64,000 nucleotides of DNA from Hymenolepis diminuta (lineage: Eukaryota > Platyhelminthes > Cestoda > Cyclophyllidea > Hymenolepididae). The notes below the pieces were generated by a model that was given only the letters and a program-made list of their open reading frames with translations, made no database searches and was not told the origin of the DNA. Shown one piece after another: positions 1 to 13,428 of this stretch (its first letter is position 1; each line of letters opens with the position of its first letter). The stretch lies in NCBI GenBank assembly GCA_900708905.1, contig CAADRB010000017.1, positions 1,950,251-2,014,250 on the forward strand, written 5' to 3'. Position numbers and translations under genes: made by a program.

Positions 1-125
1 TCATCTCTCTTATTAATTAGACTTAACCAATGCGGTTGGCTATCCACGTGACTGGATGTGTACCGATCGGCATTGATCTCGTGTTCTCTGACTTGGTAGA
101 CGTACGTGTTGACCATTGTGTTAGA
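1..125 (-). repeat. tRNA-derived SINE, copy 1 (cut by window edge)
   Basis: Read on the minus strand it has TGGTCAACACGTACG, AAGTCAGAGAACACGAGATC, AATGCCGATCGGTACACATC and GTGGATAGCCAACC, the same order as the other copies. Intact A-box start is lost. Confidence 0.6.
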
Positions 126-1409
126 AGTTTCCAATATCTACCACTGCAGAACGAAGATAATACGAAGCTCATAGGATCAGCCGTTTTGTTTATCTGTAAT
201 TAATATTAATATTAATATGAGAAGTCCTTTGATGGATTTCGAACTCGTGACTATAACCCAGACATTAACAATGTCGGTTGGGACAATTCTATTATTAAAA
301 TAGATATAACTTATATAATGCAGAAGAAGACTGCTGTTAAAACTGCAACTTCATTCAATTCTCTGCACAAGAAGTTCTTTGCTGATTTCCTATACTGTAA
401 TATGTTGAAATAGTGCAGCATGGTTTAGGGACGTTTAGGAAGTTTTTAATAACTACACATGTAATATCCAATAATGAATTTAATGTTTTCTTAAATTCCT
501 TTTAATACTCTCAGTAAACTTACATTACCGATCTTTCGAAAGATGCTATAGTATCATACGCTCTTTTGGCATTCGGTCACCATGCTTGTTTCATCAGAAA
601 ACTAATAACTTTCATCGTCGACAGCTGCTTGTTTAAGCCTTTTTACACAGCGACTGAATTTTCATGTAATTAAATGGATTGAATATTTTTTGTTTTCATT
701 TGGACATATTCATTTACTTCTTCCAAATTAGTTCTGCAACTAAGCTAATCGGAACAGTACTTTTCACTGATAAGTGCCTGATCTCATGCAGGAGAAAAAT
801 GCCTCATTTTATCTGTTTAACATGTAACACTTCTTTGAAAAAATTCATTTCTTTATATCACTGGTACTTCAATTACTTGTTTTACTACCAAAATTTCACA
901 TTTTTAAAACAGTTTCTCATTTTCACAACAGTTAGCAGATTATTTATATTGTTACTTTTTCCCAAAAGAAATCGTAAAACGGAATATATAATTTCCTCAA
1001 ATTTTAATGCTGGAGACGAGTAATAACAAATATCGTTCGAAATCCTTATTTGGCAGAGAACTCCACCATAAATCTCTTCTTATTTGTGAACTTGAAACAA
1101 TTATTTATCTGTTAATCTCATATATTCCTGAAACTTACTCCGACTTGTTTTATGAATACCTAGCAATGATTAGGAAATGTATTTACCATAGTAATATACT
1201 ATTGCTAACTACTTGGGCGAACTTTACCATTTTTCCCAGGGTGATCATATTCACTTAAAATTTTGGGTGAAATCTGTTATTATAATCAACACTAGATTCT
1301 ATTTTACCTACAAATAGATTATTCACAGACCATATGAAGTTTATTATTGTCAACCTTCTGGATTGAAATGAATCGATTTCGGCAAATATTAACGAATAGA
1401 TCCAAAAAA
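126..1409. other. AT-rich, no feature recognised
   Basis: Open frames up to 114 codons exist (679-1023 plus) but have Phe/Ile/Leu-rich composition and no splice-site support. A short TTAATA run lies near 200. Confidence 0.5.
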
Positions 1410-1630
1410 TGTGGAGGATGAATCTCCAAGCATTTTCAAAATTACTATTTAGTCATACTCTTTTAGAAAATACGTTTATTTTCGACGCTATGTTCCAGCT
1501 CCTACGCTTCTCTCTCATCTTCTCCGACCCCCATCTCTATCTTATTCGGTTGAGTCCTCATAATGGTTTGGCCAGTATATTTTGGCCTACGCAACTCTTT
1601 GGGAATTGCTATCTATCAATTCCTTCAAAC
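1410..1630 (+). repeat. LTR copy A (internally deleted)
   Basis: Starts TGTGGAGGATGA and shares blocks with copies B, C and D (TTACTATTTAGTCA, CTCTCATCTTCTCC, TTTTGGCCTACGCAACTC). It is about half the length of copy B. Directly after it comes TGGTGACCC, a primer-binding-site match to the 3' end of tRNA-Trp. Confidence 0.65.
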
Positions 1631-1884
1631 TGGTGACCCTGCAAAAACTCATAACCTTCTGGTCACTAATGGCAACCGAATTTGATCGATTGCAATACTT
1701 CAGATCCCCAGTTTTAACTAAACATTATAGCTCAGAGAATTTCATTATCCTTGATACCCGTTATCGCATGAATGACATCACTAAACAAAAAGTGCGATGC
1801 TTCTGCCTTCTATTTACATTGATCCCAGAAGTTGCCAAGTTTGTGCTAGACGTCATTCCTAAACCATTCAAAACGCCCTCTTAA
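1631..1884 (+). mobile_element. Primer-binding site and gag relic of a Ty3/gypsy (CsRn1-like) element
   Basis: The stretch opens with TGGTGACCC. From about 1741 the frame reads DTRYRMNDITKQKV, then LIPEVAKFVLDVIPKPF. This is the pattern of gypsy Gag cores (a short IT-x-QK stretch, LPPEVA, V-x-DVI-x-P). The CsRn1/Kabuki group, common in flukes, uses tRNA-Trp priming. The frame ends at TAA 1882-1884. The following A/C-rich 1885-2470 has broken frames (RRVRRKRNAQNP; a TDRQT piece) that may be the rest of gag and the protease edge. Confidence 0.55.
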
Positions 1885-2470
1885 GACAGACAAAGACAAT
1901 GTGCCCTCCATAACTATCACCACAAAAACGGAACCTGACACAGAACCGTTTCAATCTTTTAACCAAGAACACTCCAAAGACCTCCAAAGACTCCAAAGAG
2001 GAGAGAAGAAACAGTAACCTCACGAGCAAACAACTGTCACCCAAAAAAGACGAGTCAGAAGAAAGAGGAATGCACAGAATCCTGAAGTGACAAACCCTTC
2101 CGTCACAGTCGGAAACACAGCATCAATATCAACAACAGCAAAATCCACTAGGCAATTCTAACACCATACTACTTCTCTGCACTTGACCGACAGACCAATT
2201 CCGGGTCTCTACAATCTCAAAATGGCTTGACACAAAAGACGGACATCGTCACTCTTTAAAAAAGTTAGACCTTCTAAGGCGATCTGACACAAACTCTCAT
2301 GAGAAAACAATGCACACAGCTGGCATTTTCCAAATCTCTAGATTACTTCACACCAATGTGCTGTCAAAATGCCGCAAGGAGCAGAAAATCTAAGAAATGG
2401 ATCACAACAAATGCAGCGATCAACCCGGAGATAAAGCAAAAGAACACTTTCCTACCCTGTTTCACCTCAA
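1885..2470 (+). mobile_element. A/C-rich internal remnant downstream of the gag relic
   Basis: Strong A and C bias on the plus strand, many stops, short readable pieces with basic residues. It sits between LTR copies A and B, so it is best read as decayed internal retroelement sequence. No reverse transcriptase or integrase motif was found. Confidence 0.35.
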
Positions 2471-2784
2471 ATCCGTAGCTTTCCCATTCACTAGTAATTA
2501 CTTGCTCTTCAAGACTTTAAGACAACGCCCTATTTTCCATTGATTGCTTGTTATATATGGCATTTTGATGAACTATCCTGCGTTTTCCGTTTCAATTCAT
2601 TTTTTGTATTTACAATTCCTAAAATATTTTATTCTACTATCATATATAGGTTTCCATTTACATCATCTAAATCTTACAATCTCCCGAAGAGTGATAGTTA
2701 AGGTTTGAACGGACAATTTCACCTGAAGCAATTCACAGCCAAAAATTTTTGTCGCCTTTTCGAACTTCAAGGTTGGGGGGAGGC

Positions 2785-3240
2785 TGAAGGATGACTCCCC
2801 ATACATTATCCAAAATTACTATTTAGTCACATTTTCGTGAAAATATATTGATTTATCGCATTTAGATCCCTAGGGCTCATCTGTCATGTCTAGACGAGTC
2901 TATCGATCTCCCTTTCTCCATAATTGTCTCGTTTAATTTAAAAGTACATTTGCATGCATAATCTCATGCGTATCCCTGCCCAAGTGACTCATATTAACTG
3001 CCTTTTGTTTCCACTCGCGCAGGCACAGGGTAGTCAGCTATCTGATCGTATGTCTCCCTGTTTTCACAACTCCTCTCTCCCTTATCTCTCTCTTATCCTC
3101 TCGAATCCCCATCATGATTTATTCAATACACTTTGGCCTACACAACTCTTTCAGTTCTACTTCTTAGAATTGTTGTTTGGTGTTATTAACTGCTATCTAT
3201 AGTCATGGCTTGTACGATCCTACAATTTGGTAACTCCTAT
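2785..3240 (+). repeat. LTR copy B (longest copy)
   Basis: Shares long blocks with copies C and D (GTCACATTTTCGTGAAAAT; CCCTGCCCAAGTGACTCAT; ATGATTTATTCAATACA). It is preceded by a purine-rich GGTTGGGGGGAGG that could be a polypurine tract, as expected for a 3' LTR, and followed by TGGTAACCTCC. Confidence 0.6.
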
Positions 3241-3249
3241 ATTGGTAAC

Positions 3250-5120
3250 CTCCAACTCCAAAAATATCATGTAAAAGACAGTAATAAGGTGATTTTTGAA
3301 TCTTCTGTCCTTGTGATAGCTTTCGATTACAGTATTTGAGGAGCCCAAATGCTTGATTTAATTATTTCATCAGAGTTTATCTGGTTTTGAGAAATGCGGA
3401 AGCATTTATATCAAAATTTATAAAGTCAATCGCGTTTAAAGATGGAGCCTACTAATTTTAAAAATGTACTAGGAAGGTTATTATTCTTCTCGTTTTAAAA
3501 GAACGTACTTCCCATAGTTATCAACTTAAAGTACATTTAGTTTAATTACTCTTAAATTTACACTTCTTATATTTATTTAGGATGTTTAACGTCAGCTATT
3601 TGGCTTTTATTTCTACTAATTTCTAAAAAATTTGCTTATTTTTACATTGCTTATTAAATACATTGAAGTGGAGTTAATCATCTTTCAACAAAACTTGGAC
3701 TTCTGCTTAAATAACGAATTGCAAGACTCGGTGTATAATTATGAAACGTTTTGAGAACTATCTACCAAGGACTTGGAATACCACAGAGAGAACACATCTC
3801 TATTAGGTCAAAGGTAACATATATTCAGTTATCACTTTTTAGATAGAAAACGAGACGCACTTGATGACAAGAAGTCAATCATACTCAAGTTGCCGTATAG
3901 TTAGATACTGAGAGACCTGATAGCACAGTTTTAATTCCTCGAACTTCAAATATAGCAACAACCAATGTTCCATTAAAACATCCTGACGCATATCTAATTA
4001 AATTTATTTATTTGTGTAGATTTTATCAGAAATAAACCAACCTTTTTAATTTTATAAGGGATATCTCCCTATAAATCCTTTTCTTCTGCGATTTGTTTGC
4101 TAAATAAATCCTCTTCATTAACAAAGGGGAAAAATATGTCCTCACACCTTCCGTTCACTGTTTTAATCCCCCCAACATACAAGAATAAATCTACTTAAGC
4201 AAAGTTATGTAGTGGCTAAATTGGTGAAACATTAGCTATGAACATGTAGATAACCATCCAATGATTGTACGACAATGTCTTCTTGCTCTTTGAGTTTCGG
4301 TTAAAACGTTCTAGACGCTAGTTATGCCCTAGGAAATCAGTAAAACGGTACCATTTTGTAGATAGCCTAAATTACGGAAGTTTTACTCCAGACTTCACCT
4401 TCGAGGTAATGACTCAATGAAGGCCATAAATCTACCTGGTCAGACAGCATTTAGAGTCGCTTTTTAAGTTTGTGTGAGTCTGCTCAAAGCTTAATAAAGA
4501 ATGTCCATAAACCAGGAAGTAGCTATTTAAATATAGAAGGGGTAGTTTTCCCCAGTTCGCCTTTAACTGATACAACTATTTGAAAACTATTAACAAAATT
4601 AATATATAAATGGGAAAATATATAGCTTAGCTGGTATGAAATCAATGCAAAATCTGTAGAATTGGTGAAAATATTTCGAAATTAGCGATTTGTGAAATTT
4701 CGTGATTATTTTTTAAATATTAAGTTCTAAGAATCTTAGATTTTTTATCGTTATAGAAACACTTCCTGTTAGCAATTTTTCCTACAGTCAAAAATATACA
4801 AATATACACTTTCCCAACCGAATAAATTATTCCATAGCACTGAGTTTCATACGTTTTTAGGAGCCATTTTATTGTAACATATTCACACTTTTAAGCTATT
4901 GTCACTCCTTTGTTTCCTTTTCACCCTTTTCGAAATTTCAACAGTTTGTGATTGGTTACTTGTTCCCCTATTTCCTTTATTAAAATATTGTTTATGTTGT
5001 AACTTTAAAGCTAATGGATATAATCAGGGTAAACAATCAACCGTTTTTAATTATAGCTAATAATTACCAGACAGTCCATTTTTAGGCTTGGTCTTTGTAG
5101 ACGCACGAATTTTGAGATAT
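3250..5120. other. AT-rich, no feature recognised
   Basis: Nothing with a coding look, no second copy of any segment noticed. Confidence 0.5.
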
Positions 5121-5121
5121 G

Positions 5122-5215
5122 TCACCGGTGGTGCAGTGATTAATGTTCCCGTTTGTCAAGTCAGAGACCACTCCATCAATACACATCTAGGTTATAAGTG
5201 ATGCAGTTGTTCACC
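5122..5215 (+). repeat. tRNA-derived SINE, copy 2 (head)
   Basis: CACCGGTGGTGCAGTGATTAA is the best-preserved A-box-like head in the window, followed by GTTTGTCAAGTCAGAGACCA and CACATCTAGG. Confidence 0.6.
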
Positions 5216-6081
5216 GTCACTAGTTTATTCTGATCATTGCAAATATAGTAAAATGTGAATTTAACGTTTGAGTTGCTTTAATAAAGCAATAGATATAGAA
5301 CGATCAAGAGAAGATATTCTTGCCCATAAAGTCAAGTCTAAATGCGAAACATTATGCAGTACCCTGAGGCCCTTTCATGAATTTAGCATTTTTCCATTTT
5401 CTGTAAGAAATTACCTCTCTGTGGAGATAGTTGCGACAGTCATTTTGATCCACACTTGGTAATGCTTTCTTCTAAGTCAAGTATTAGAACCCCCCCTTCC
5501 ACTAAATTTTAAAAAGACCCTCGCATTATATCACCCAGCCGTTATTTCTAATATTTACATCGAGTAACTTTTTCAATATCGTTATGCTATCTTTTTCTTC
5601 CATATTTCTGTACAGGAAAGTTTCGTGGACTAAAATAAAAGCATTTATACAATGAAATGAAGTAACTATCACTTGCATTTCAATAAATCTTCTGCGGTAG
5701 ACCACGATGAATGAGTGCTTAAGATAGTAATTTGATAAATTACTTTGAACTATCGTTAAAATGGAGAGTTTTAATTTTCTTGAAAGATCAAAGTAATTTT
5801 TCGTGAAAGAAAAGGGATGGTTTTGCAAAACAGGCGCCATCCAGAATTAAATTCTAAAAATTATAATTTGCAATATCAAACGCTACTGTGTGAAATTTCA
5901 AGTTTGTTTTAAAACAAAAGGCTGCCAGAATAACAATTCAACTGGATGTTTGGTATTTTGTACGAGATTGTTTTGAATTCCCAAAATAGACTTGATAAAA
6001 ACCGATTTGAGTAGCGGACCAAGTTTCCGCTCTGCTCAATATTTGGCATGAGTTGATACACCAAATGGAAAGTAGTTTTCT

Positions 6082-6270
6082 AAATTTCGTATGAGAAAAG
6101 GAATTAGATAGAACTCATTTGTAAGAAAGCACACAGCTATTTTTCATTACCTCCGTTACAATTAACAGTAAATTCATCCACAGCTAATAGATTCTAATAC
6201 TTATAAAAAACCGTTCGTATCATCAGCTTTATTTATTAGTAAGTCCTTTAAATTAAAATTTCGTATGAGA
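6082..6270. mobile_element. Possible insertion flanked by a 15-base direct repeat
   Basis: AAATTTCGTATGAGA occurs exactly at 6082-6096 and again at 6256-6270. The 159 bases between have no known family features. The size fits a short retroposon with target-site duplication, but no poly(A) or Pol III boxes were seen. Confidence 0.35.
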
Positions 6271-6620
6271 GATACGATTTGGACAAAGACGTGTAGCTTT
6301 CAATATTATGTTTACTGAATAAAGGAAGGCGGGTTGTGAAATTAGGAGATTTTGGCCCTGAAACCAGAACTTTCTGCACAATCCAACTTGCTATTGCCGA
6401 CGATTTGTCCATAAGACTTTCCTGGATTTAGCAATAAGAAGTAGTCTTCTCCGTTAAAGCTCGGCAATACGGAAGCCTGCATTGGAGTCGGATATACTAG
6501 CTTCCGAGAACAATGGTTTGTATTCATGTGCATTTTTGTAATTCGACGTATTTCAATCAAGTTCACTTTTGCCTGATTGTAGAAGAGGGTGTTGTGGTTC
6601 CCTATTCCCCATAGCGACAT
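6255..6620. repeat. Dispersed repeat family R2, copy 1
   Basis: GATACGATTTGGACA, GTAGCTTTCAATATTATG, GGGTTGTGAAATTAGGAGAT, CCTGAAACCAGAACTTT and GACTTTCCTGGATTTAG all recur in order at 54910-55070. The minus strand has a 92-codon frame (LPSFNGEDYFLLLNPGKSY), which is not open in the second copy, so coding is unlikely. Confidence 0.6.
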
Positions 6621-7015
6621 TTTGGATTTCGGCTAGTTTCCTCATATTCCTTAAAAGTATATTTGGGATACTATGACTCAAACTGCCTACCTAAGGTGTC
6701 TGTTCGAGGAGTGCTGTGACGCTCTCAACAGTCAGCCATTCCATTCATCCACATCTTTATGAGGTTCAACCCTTCGTGCTCAGTGAAGCTCTCCAACAAA
6801 AGTTCTACCTCCCTTTTCTCCATCTTGTTGTGTGGTGAGGATTGAAAGGAGCAAGAAGAGCGTTTGCTCAGCTAGAATCTTGTCGCCTCCTAGATAACTA
6901 AGCTATCACTTACTTATCCCCTTCTATAAAGGTATGCCTCCGAGTTTACCAACTTCATGGGATTGGGTGGTAGTGCCACTCTCATCTTTGGATTTACAGA
7001 GCTCTTTGTTAGTAA
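6621..7015. other. G+C-richer stretch without a recognised feature
   Basis: No long frame on either strand. Many pyrimidine runs (CTACCTCCCTTTTCTCCATC) and block-like texture suggest an old LTR or repeat, and it directly adjoins R2 copy 1, but no second copy was found in the window. Confidence 0.3.
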
Positions 7016-8690
7016 AAGCTACGATCTGTGATTAGAATATGTTGTAATTTAATAGCGAAGAAACAGGCAAGGTGATAAGCTTTATTTAATTTATTTTAAC
7101 ATGTCGTTCAAATTTCCCTGTCTGAACCCTCGAGAAGTTCAGACGTTTTTAACAGTCCTCTTCAGCAGAGGAATAACTTTATTGTGACGCTCCTCTGGTG
7201 GAGACTCGTATTCTTAGCTATTCTTAACCGGCAGTATTGATTGTCGAAGCCTATCAGACTCGAAATTTCTGTCTTGAAAGAGGTGCACGCTCATAGCTAA
7301 GGTATAATAAAAATTTTACAGTTTGGTGGCTTCCATCCTATTTAATTTGGTAATGCATCAATTAGTATATCAGATGTTAATCACTGTCACTTGATCCTAA
7401 TCTGTCATAATATACTAGCCTGATAGTCTGTTCCTCTTGACCGTTCCCCTAATAGAATTGATGTGATCACTTAGTTTGGAAATAAAGATAGCTTCCTTGT
7501 TTAAAGAAATGTTATAATCCTGCTTCTAAATATATCGATTTTATTTTGCATATACTTTATCGAATTTAACTGGCTCTTGACTTTTCAAATTCTTCTTGCA
7601 AGTAGATTTATTCTATCTAAAGTGAACATTAAGGAAAATATAAGGTATATAAGCGAAACCTAGTCTGTTACCTGCCTTTTATGATTTGAAAAAATAAGTT
7701 GCAAATGTATCCCACGAAGGCAATAACTGAGTTTAGAACTTGTTATGAGCCTTAATTCATAAGAAAGGTGCTCCAAAGTTTAGACCACCAGTGACTTTTG
7801 GACTCTTGCTTTGACAGAGAATGATCAAAGGGAAGTGTCGGTAACAAACATTATCTCAATACTAGAGCAACCTTGGCGGAAATTGGAGTAGTATTCAAAA
7901 ACACGACAACCTTTTTGTCCTCATTTGATTCCCCCTGTCTGATCATGATTTTAAGACATTTCTTCCAATACACCTCCATTCATTTTGTGGTGCCTTACTC
8001 TGAATGGTTGTATAAAATGAAGGCCAATACTTGTATACCTTACTGTATTGTTATAACCAACGGCAAAACAGGGAAATCACAATTTTTCGTTTCGGGAAAG
8101 TAACTGAAATCGGTAAAGTATAAATTAGTAAAAAGTAATGGCAGTAGATCGAACTAGCGTTGTAGAATAGGCACGTTCTAAATTTCAAATTTCATAATTC
8201 GTTATCGAGATTTCTGATCGAATTCTTCTCAACAATCTCCAGTCCTTATTGACCGATTATTTAATAATGATTATCGGTCTAGCCGCCTCAATTCAGTTTA
8301 TATAACAGAGATCACAGTGTATTGTTAACTCACTTATATATTTTCACATGTATTATTTATCATTTGTTTTTAATCTTTATTGGTGAACATTTCTATAAAT
8401 TGAACTCTGATGCATGACTGCGATCACTGCATAAAAATTTCGGAGGGCGAACTATTTATTGATCGTACAAGTTGAAGCAGAGGAATTAACTTTTGTGATT
8501 TTTTAAATCCAACTGACTATGCTTGGTAACAAGTTTGTAATAATGTTTTGCTATTTACTTTACTTCGGTTTTACAGTCATACTTTAAAATAGTCTAGAAA
8601 AAATGAAATTTTAATGTATGTCTACACCCCACCAATCAGCTATTGTGATTGACGTGAAAATGAGGGGATTAACGAAATTTCAGTTGCATT
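7016..8690. other. No feature recognised
   Basis: A 76-codon plus frame at 7873-8103 has neither splice context nor recognisable residues. Otherwise AT-rich. Confidence 0.45.
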
Positions 8691-9150
8691 TATCTGAAGG
8701 ATAACTTTCCATGCATGTACTTCATTTGCATTCTACATGAAAAACTTCGAATTTTTGTCCATGAAGCCGCTGTGACGTCATTATACCCCTATGATTCAAA
8801 ACCCCAGTCTGTCAGGTCGAAACGCGCTTTCCGGTTCCCCCCTTTCTATAACCGTCCCGTTTTATTAAAAGTACACTGCACTCATGTTCTCACACAAGTC
8901 CTTGCCCAAGTGATTCGCATAAACCATCTTTCAATTATCACACATACGCACACAGACACATTTATCAGTCATCTGCTCCTACGATTTCCTCTGTTTTCCT
9001 CCTTCCCTCATCTTTCGCTTACTCTCTTGATTCTATATCGTGATGTATTCAATGCATTTTGGCTTAGTCAGCCTTTGCTGTTCTGCCCCGTATATGTTTT
9101 TGCCGTTGATAGCTGCTAGTTATAGTCATAGCCCTCCAAATTCGTGACCT
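8690..9150 (+). repeat. LTR copy D
   Basis: Carries CCATGAAGCCGCTGTGACGTC, TTGCCCAAGTGATTCGCAT, a short CA-type run, CGTGATGTATTCAATGCATT and TGGCTTAGTCAGCC in the same order as copies B and C. It ends before TCGTGACCTCGG, a slightly decayed primer-binding site. Confidence 0.6.
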
Positions 9151-9924
9151 CGGTTCTTGTTAGCCCCAACGAAAATTTGCTACATATCCACTTCCGCACA
9201 TGTCAACCAGAAGTGCGTATCGATAGCATCATAATTCTATTGCTAAATTTGCAGAAAATAACGTTTGTAGATAACTTACACTTAATATTTTTATACTTTG
9301 GACAAAACTGCTGAAGCGAATGTCTAACAATTAAATATAAGCTAAAATGTTTCTTTTTTTGGAAAGAAGGCATTCGTCTTCCACGATTCGGCATTATTTT
9401 TAAGGTTATTACACTGATAATTGAGTCAAGCAGCTCGATTTCGAACATTTCTATTAAAATTGGAATATAGTAGATAAGGACAATTAGTCAGGCATTAGAT
9501 AACTCCGATATAAAACTAGCTGCAGTTGTCACAATAACAAGAGTCACATGGAATCCAAGAAGAACTTGAGCTAAAGGTTCTTAGCGTAAAACTACTGGAA
9601 CGAAGCTCTGTATTACCTCAATGTATTAAGGTCAAATCTTTGCATTAAATTTTTCTCCAGAATACCTGCCCTGATTACCATTACAACAGGTTAAACAATT
9701 TCTTAAGTATTTTTCTCGAGGATACGATTGTCGGTAGACCACCGGCATTTAACCACAGTAATTTGAGACTAAGTGAAATATAAGCACCATGTGAATACAA
9801 AACCACGCCACTGAAAGATCTGGCCTATTTCGTAAATTTAATCACATGCAAATTAATATACGATCAAAGTAAATCCTCATGACTCTCTAGCCCTTTTATG
9901 AAAGCCTTAACCAACGCTCGTTCT

Positions 9925-10000
9925 GGTATCACCAGAGAGCCTCCGTGGAGGGAAACCCGAATTTTACCGCCCTCTTTATTAGCAGTTCTTGCTATTCACT
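9925..10000 (-). repeat. tRNA-derived SINE, tail fragment
   Basis: GTGGAGGGAAACCCGAATTT with TTACCGCCC matches the 3' part seen at 25535 and 43345 (GAGAAACCC followed by TTTTACT). Confidence 0.4.
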
Positions 10001-10777
10001 GTTTACACTACACATCTGACAAATAAATAATTTCTCTTCTCGCTAGTGCTATTATTGATCACTACTAACGAATACAGATTTTAAAAATTTGCTAATTAAA
10101 TTTAACGTCAATTTAATTGTCGTTCACGGGTAATTAATATAGTTGGACACTGGTATCTAAGCCGAAATGTTCAAATTAACACTCAAAGATCCACTTATTT
10201 GCTCCTATCCTTTTCCGCTGTTCTAACTGGTCTGTTTTATTAATTATTTTAAGGACGCAAGGATTTCCGTTGATATGAAACTAATATTATTCCATTTTTG
10301 TAAAGCATGAGAATCCTTCTTTGAGATTTCCCAGTTGAATAGCATACATTTATGTAGAATGAGCATTACTTTTGATTCTGAAACGTAATTAGAATTGGAA
10401 AAGTAATCCTACGGAATATGTTATCAAGAGTCATATATGTATATAACACTTTAGAAGGTGATATAGAATGATTCTATACGCTCAGCATGAGTAAAGGTGA
10501 AATTTAAAACTGCATCTGGAAATATTCAAATAGCGATGTGTTTTCCGTTTTGAGAAATTTTGTTCTTTTCTTTGCTAATCCAACTCGATTTAGTACCGTT
10601 AGCTTAGTCGACCTGACTTAAAATGCATGAAAACATCCCCAAGCTGCATTTGAAAGTTGCATAAAATCACAAACTAGTTCCCTCCAAAGTGCTTTACAAA
10701 ATTTTAAAAAAAGCCTGTGAATGTCAGGCTCCGGATGAATTTGTGAAAGAGTGTGTACCACTTTATGTCAAATTTAG

Positions 10778-10834
10778 GCGAAAGCCTTCGCAGCCAGATT
10801 TTTAATCCCTAATTTTGGTTTAACTACTTGTAAG
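10778..10834 (+). CDS. Small candidate exon with strong donor
   Basis: 57 bases, phase 0/0: acceptor GTCAAATTTAG, frame AKAFAARFLIPNFGLTTCK, donor AAG-GTAAGA. Both splice sites are good, but the exon is short and isolated. Confidence 0.25.
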
Positions 10835-11769
10835 GTAAGAAAATTTTGTTGTAATCTTAGGGGTAAATCCGGTAATTAATTGTGTTCCTTTTCAAACTGT
10901 CGATGAATAAATGCTTTATTTATTACGCGTATTATGCCCGTAGCGGAAAAATATTTTCAAACTAGTTTAAATGGTCACAAATAACGCGAATACCGGTGTT
11001 TAAAAGGGTCACATAGACTTCAAATAATTGCATGCATATTCTAACCGATTTTTAGCTTGTTAAGAGGCCTTGACTTTGAGTTTCTGAGTTAATTTTACAG
11101 CATCAGCACTTTCACAGTTTAACAGATTATGTGACATACTGATTCCCTTAGATGTTTTTCAGAATCCATGCAGAAGTAGCTTCATGAGGAATCAAGACCA
11201 TTCTTTATGGAAGCTCCGCCACTTTAATTAATAAATGAGTCATATGTCAAGACCACAGAGCTATCTTCCTAAAATGACACATCTACGTACATTAAATTTT
11301 CAGTTAAAAAGAGAAGGTATTTGACCATTCTGATCTTCTAATGTCGATCCATTCATATCACTCAGTAGGAAAATTTTCAGAAATTACAAAATGAAGATTT
11401 TCAAAGCTTAGTTTTAGAGATTCATAAGTGGTTTTCACTTCACTTTGTGAGGTCAGTTAGGGTAATGAAGGCCTTCTTTACACAATACTTTAAATAAATG
11501 CGAATGGTTGGAGCGAAACTGGTTTTCTCCTCCGTCAATATATGAAAGATGACAAATGCTTAAAACCTGGAAAACCTGAAATTCGAATTTTGGAGGAATT
11601 TTAATAGCCCTCATCTGCACCAATAAATCACTTAAGGACGGATATAAGTTATAGAATGATACAAAATGCGGAAATCTATTAGTCGGATTGCCAGTCTAAT
11701 CTGTTCATTATATTTTATACTTAATTTAAGTAAATTAGACTTTTTTCAGGAATCTAGATGGTGGATCCT

Positions 11770-11875
11770 GCGGTTTTTGATACACATGTAATGACTCAGC
11801 GGTCTCGGTTACCGGTCTCTCGCTTGGGTGGTCGCCGTATCCTGTAGCTGGCTTTCATACCACCGAGATATAAAT
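11770..11875. repeat. G+C-rich patch, possibly tRNA-like
   Basis: ATGACTCAGCGGTCTCGG could be an A-box and GGGTGGTCGCCGTATCC a poor B-box. It does not match the main SINE family well. Confidence 0.2.
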
Positions 11876-13428
11876 CAAAATTTATATGCAGATACTGGTC
11901 TAGAGAACAAAATAAGAAGACCTGCAATTAATTCTCAGATATCACGCATTCCATTGGACTTTTTTCAAAATGCTTTAGCGTTTTGATGATAAATGAGAAA
12001 TAATGGCTTTATCATCAAGATTAATTTTTTTTAGGACGTATATAATTTTATAAAACGCCATGTACACGTGTGGCTGGAAATACCCGAGCACAAGAATAAG
12101 ACTAAATTGAATCGCGGGGTTTAAATATTATTTGAATTTCGGAAAGAGATGATTATTAAAAGGCAAATTATTTGATTTCGTCTAATGCTAATATCTCCCA
12201 GAGATCCATGTTAATACCTTCGTTAGTCCTTCTCAGAGTTTCCCTTAACTTAATAATACAAAACTTCTCATCAAGTGCTTTTCTCATATGTTTCCTGATA
12301 TATTAGGTTCAAATTTCACCCACTTATAGGGTTTATGAAGGACTTGTTTATCCTCTTTTGAGGGTCTTCATGCTCATTCTAAAGCGAAAAACGTGATTCA
12401 TTTCGTATAGACTCATGCGGATTTGAAGAGTTAAAAGTACATTTTTCAACAATATCCGGTAAGAATACACACCAATTAAGGATATCCCCAATTCAAAAGT
12501 ATTCGCTCAAAAGATTCTTAAAATTCTGATCTTTGAATATCTGAAGTAGGCATTTAATATTCATCCCTATAAGCAGCGATATAGTCTAACAAATCAAATT
12601 TCTTGATTATCAAAAGCTCGCCATCAATGTCAATAAACAAAATTTTAGGTTCAACCACGACCTCATAGATGCGACAAAAAGCCCAGAGTGGTTAAACTAT
12701 CATCCTTACATTAATTGCGACGCTAATTTATTCCCAGAAGACGTTGGAAGTGCCATATATTCAATTTTACGATTGAAAGTAAACTAGATGCATGTCTAAA
12801 AACAACGAAAATCGTCAACAAAGTTTTTTTCAGTCTAATTTGAGCATTAAAAATCAGCCTTCTGTAGACCGAATTCCCCAACCTTTTACTCAAATTTTTG
12901 ATATTCGAGTTACATATCCACTTGTCCAATTGGCATAGGGCGTACTAAATGGGCGAACAGTTCTAAATCGATCGATAGTCTGTTCAATTCTCGTTTTATT
13001 TAATAATTAAAAGAGATCCAAATGACTTGTGCAAATATTCTTACAAATTATCCAAGCCTGCATTTATTTAATTTACTCATAAATCACTCTTGAATCACAG
13101 TAACAAACCAAATGTCTTTCCCTAGACTTCAACCGTCTTCCACAAACTTCTTAATATTTTGACCATTACTGTGAACCACTTGGTCAAAATTGCTGTTTGG
13201 CACGCATTTCTGACGTATCGGTTTTGACAGCATGACACCTACAAACACCACTCTAATACCTAAACACGCAACTTAACGGATTCGCAAATCAACTTCAACC
13301 TCAGGAAATTTCACAAGCTTATCGTGTACAGGGGTAAACATAGTTAAATTTATATTTCCTCAATGTTGCAGAGATTTTATGAAAATAAAGAATACAGTTG
13401 CAATACACATAATCGTTAAACAGCAGCA

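Larger units (their letters stand above)
10001..13428. other. Mostly empty flank beyond the SCHIP1-like 3' end
   Basis: Apart from the small exon candidate at 10778 and the G+C patch at 11770, no gene, repeat copy or poly(A) signal was recognised. Confidence 0.45.

Noticed and set aside
679..1023. 114-codon plus ORF
   Set aside because: Phe/Tyr/Leu/Lys-rich translation of AT-rich DNA, no motif, no splice context.
6342..6620. 92-codon minus ORF
   Set aside because: Lies in repeat R2; the second copy does not keep the frame.
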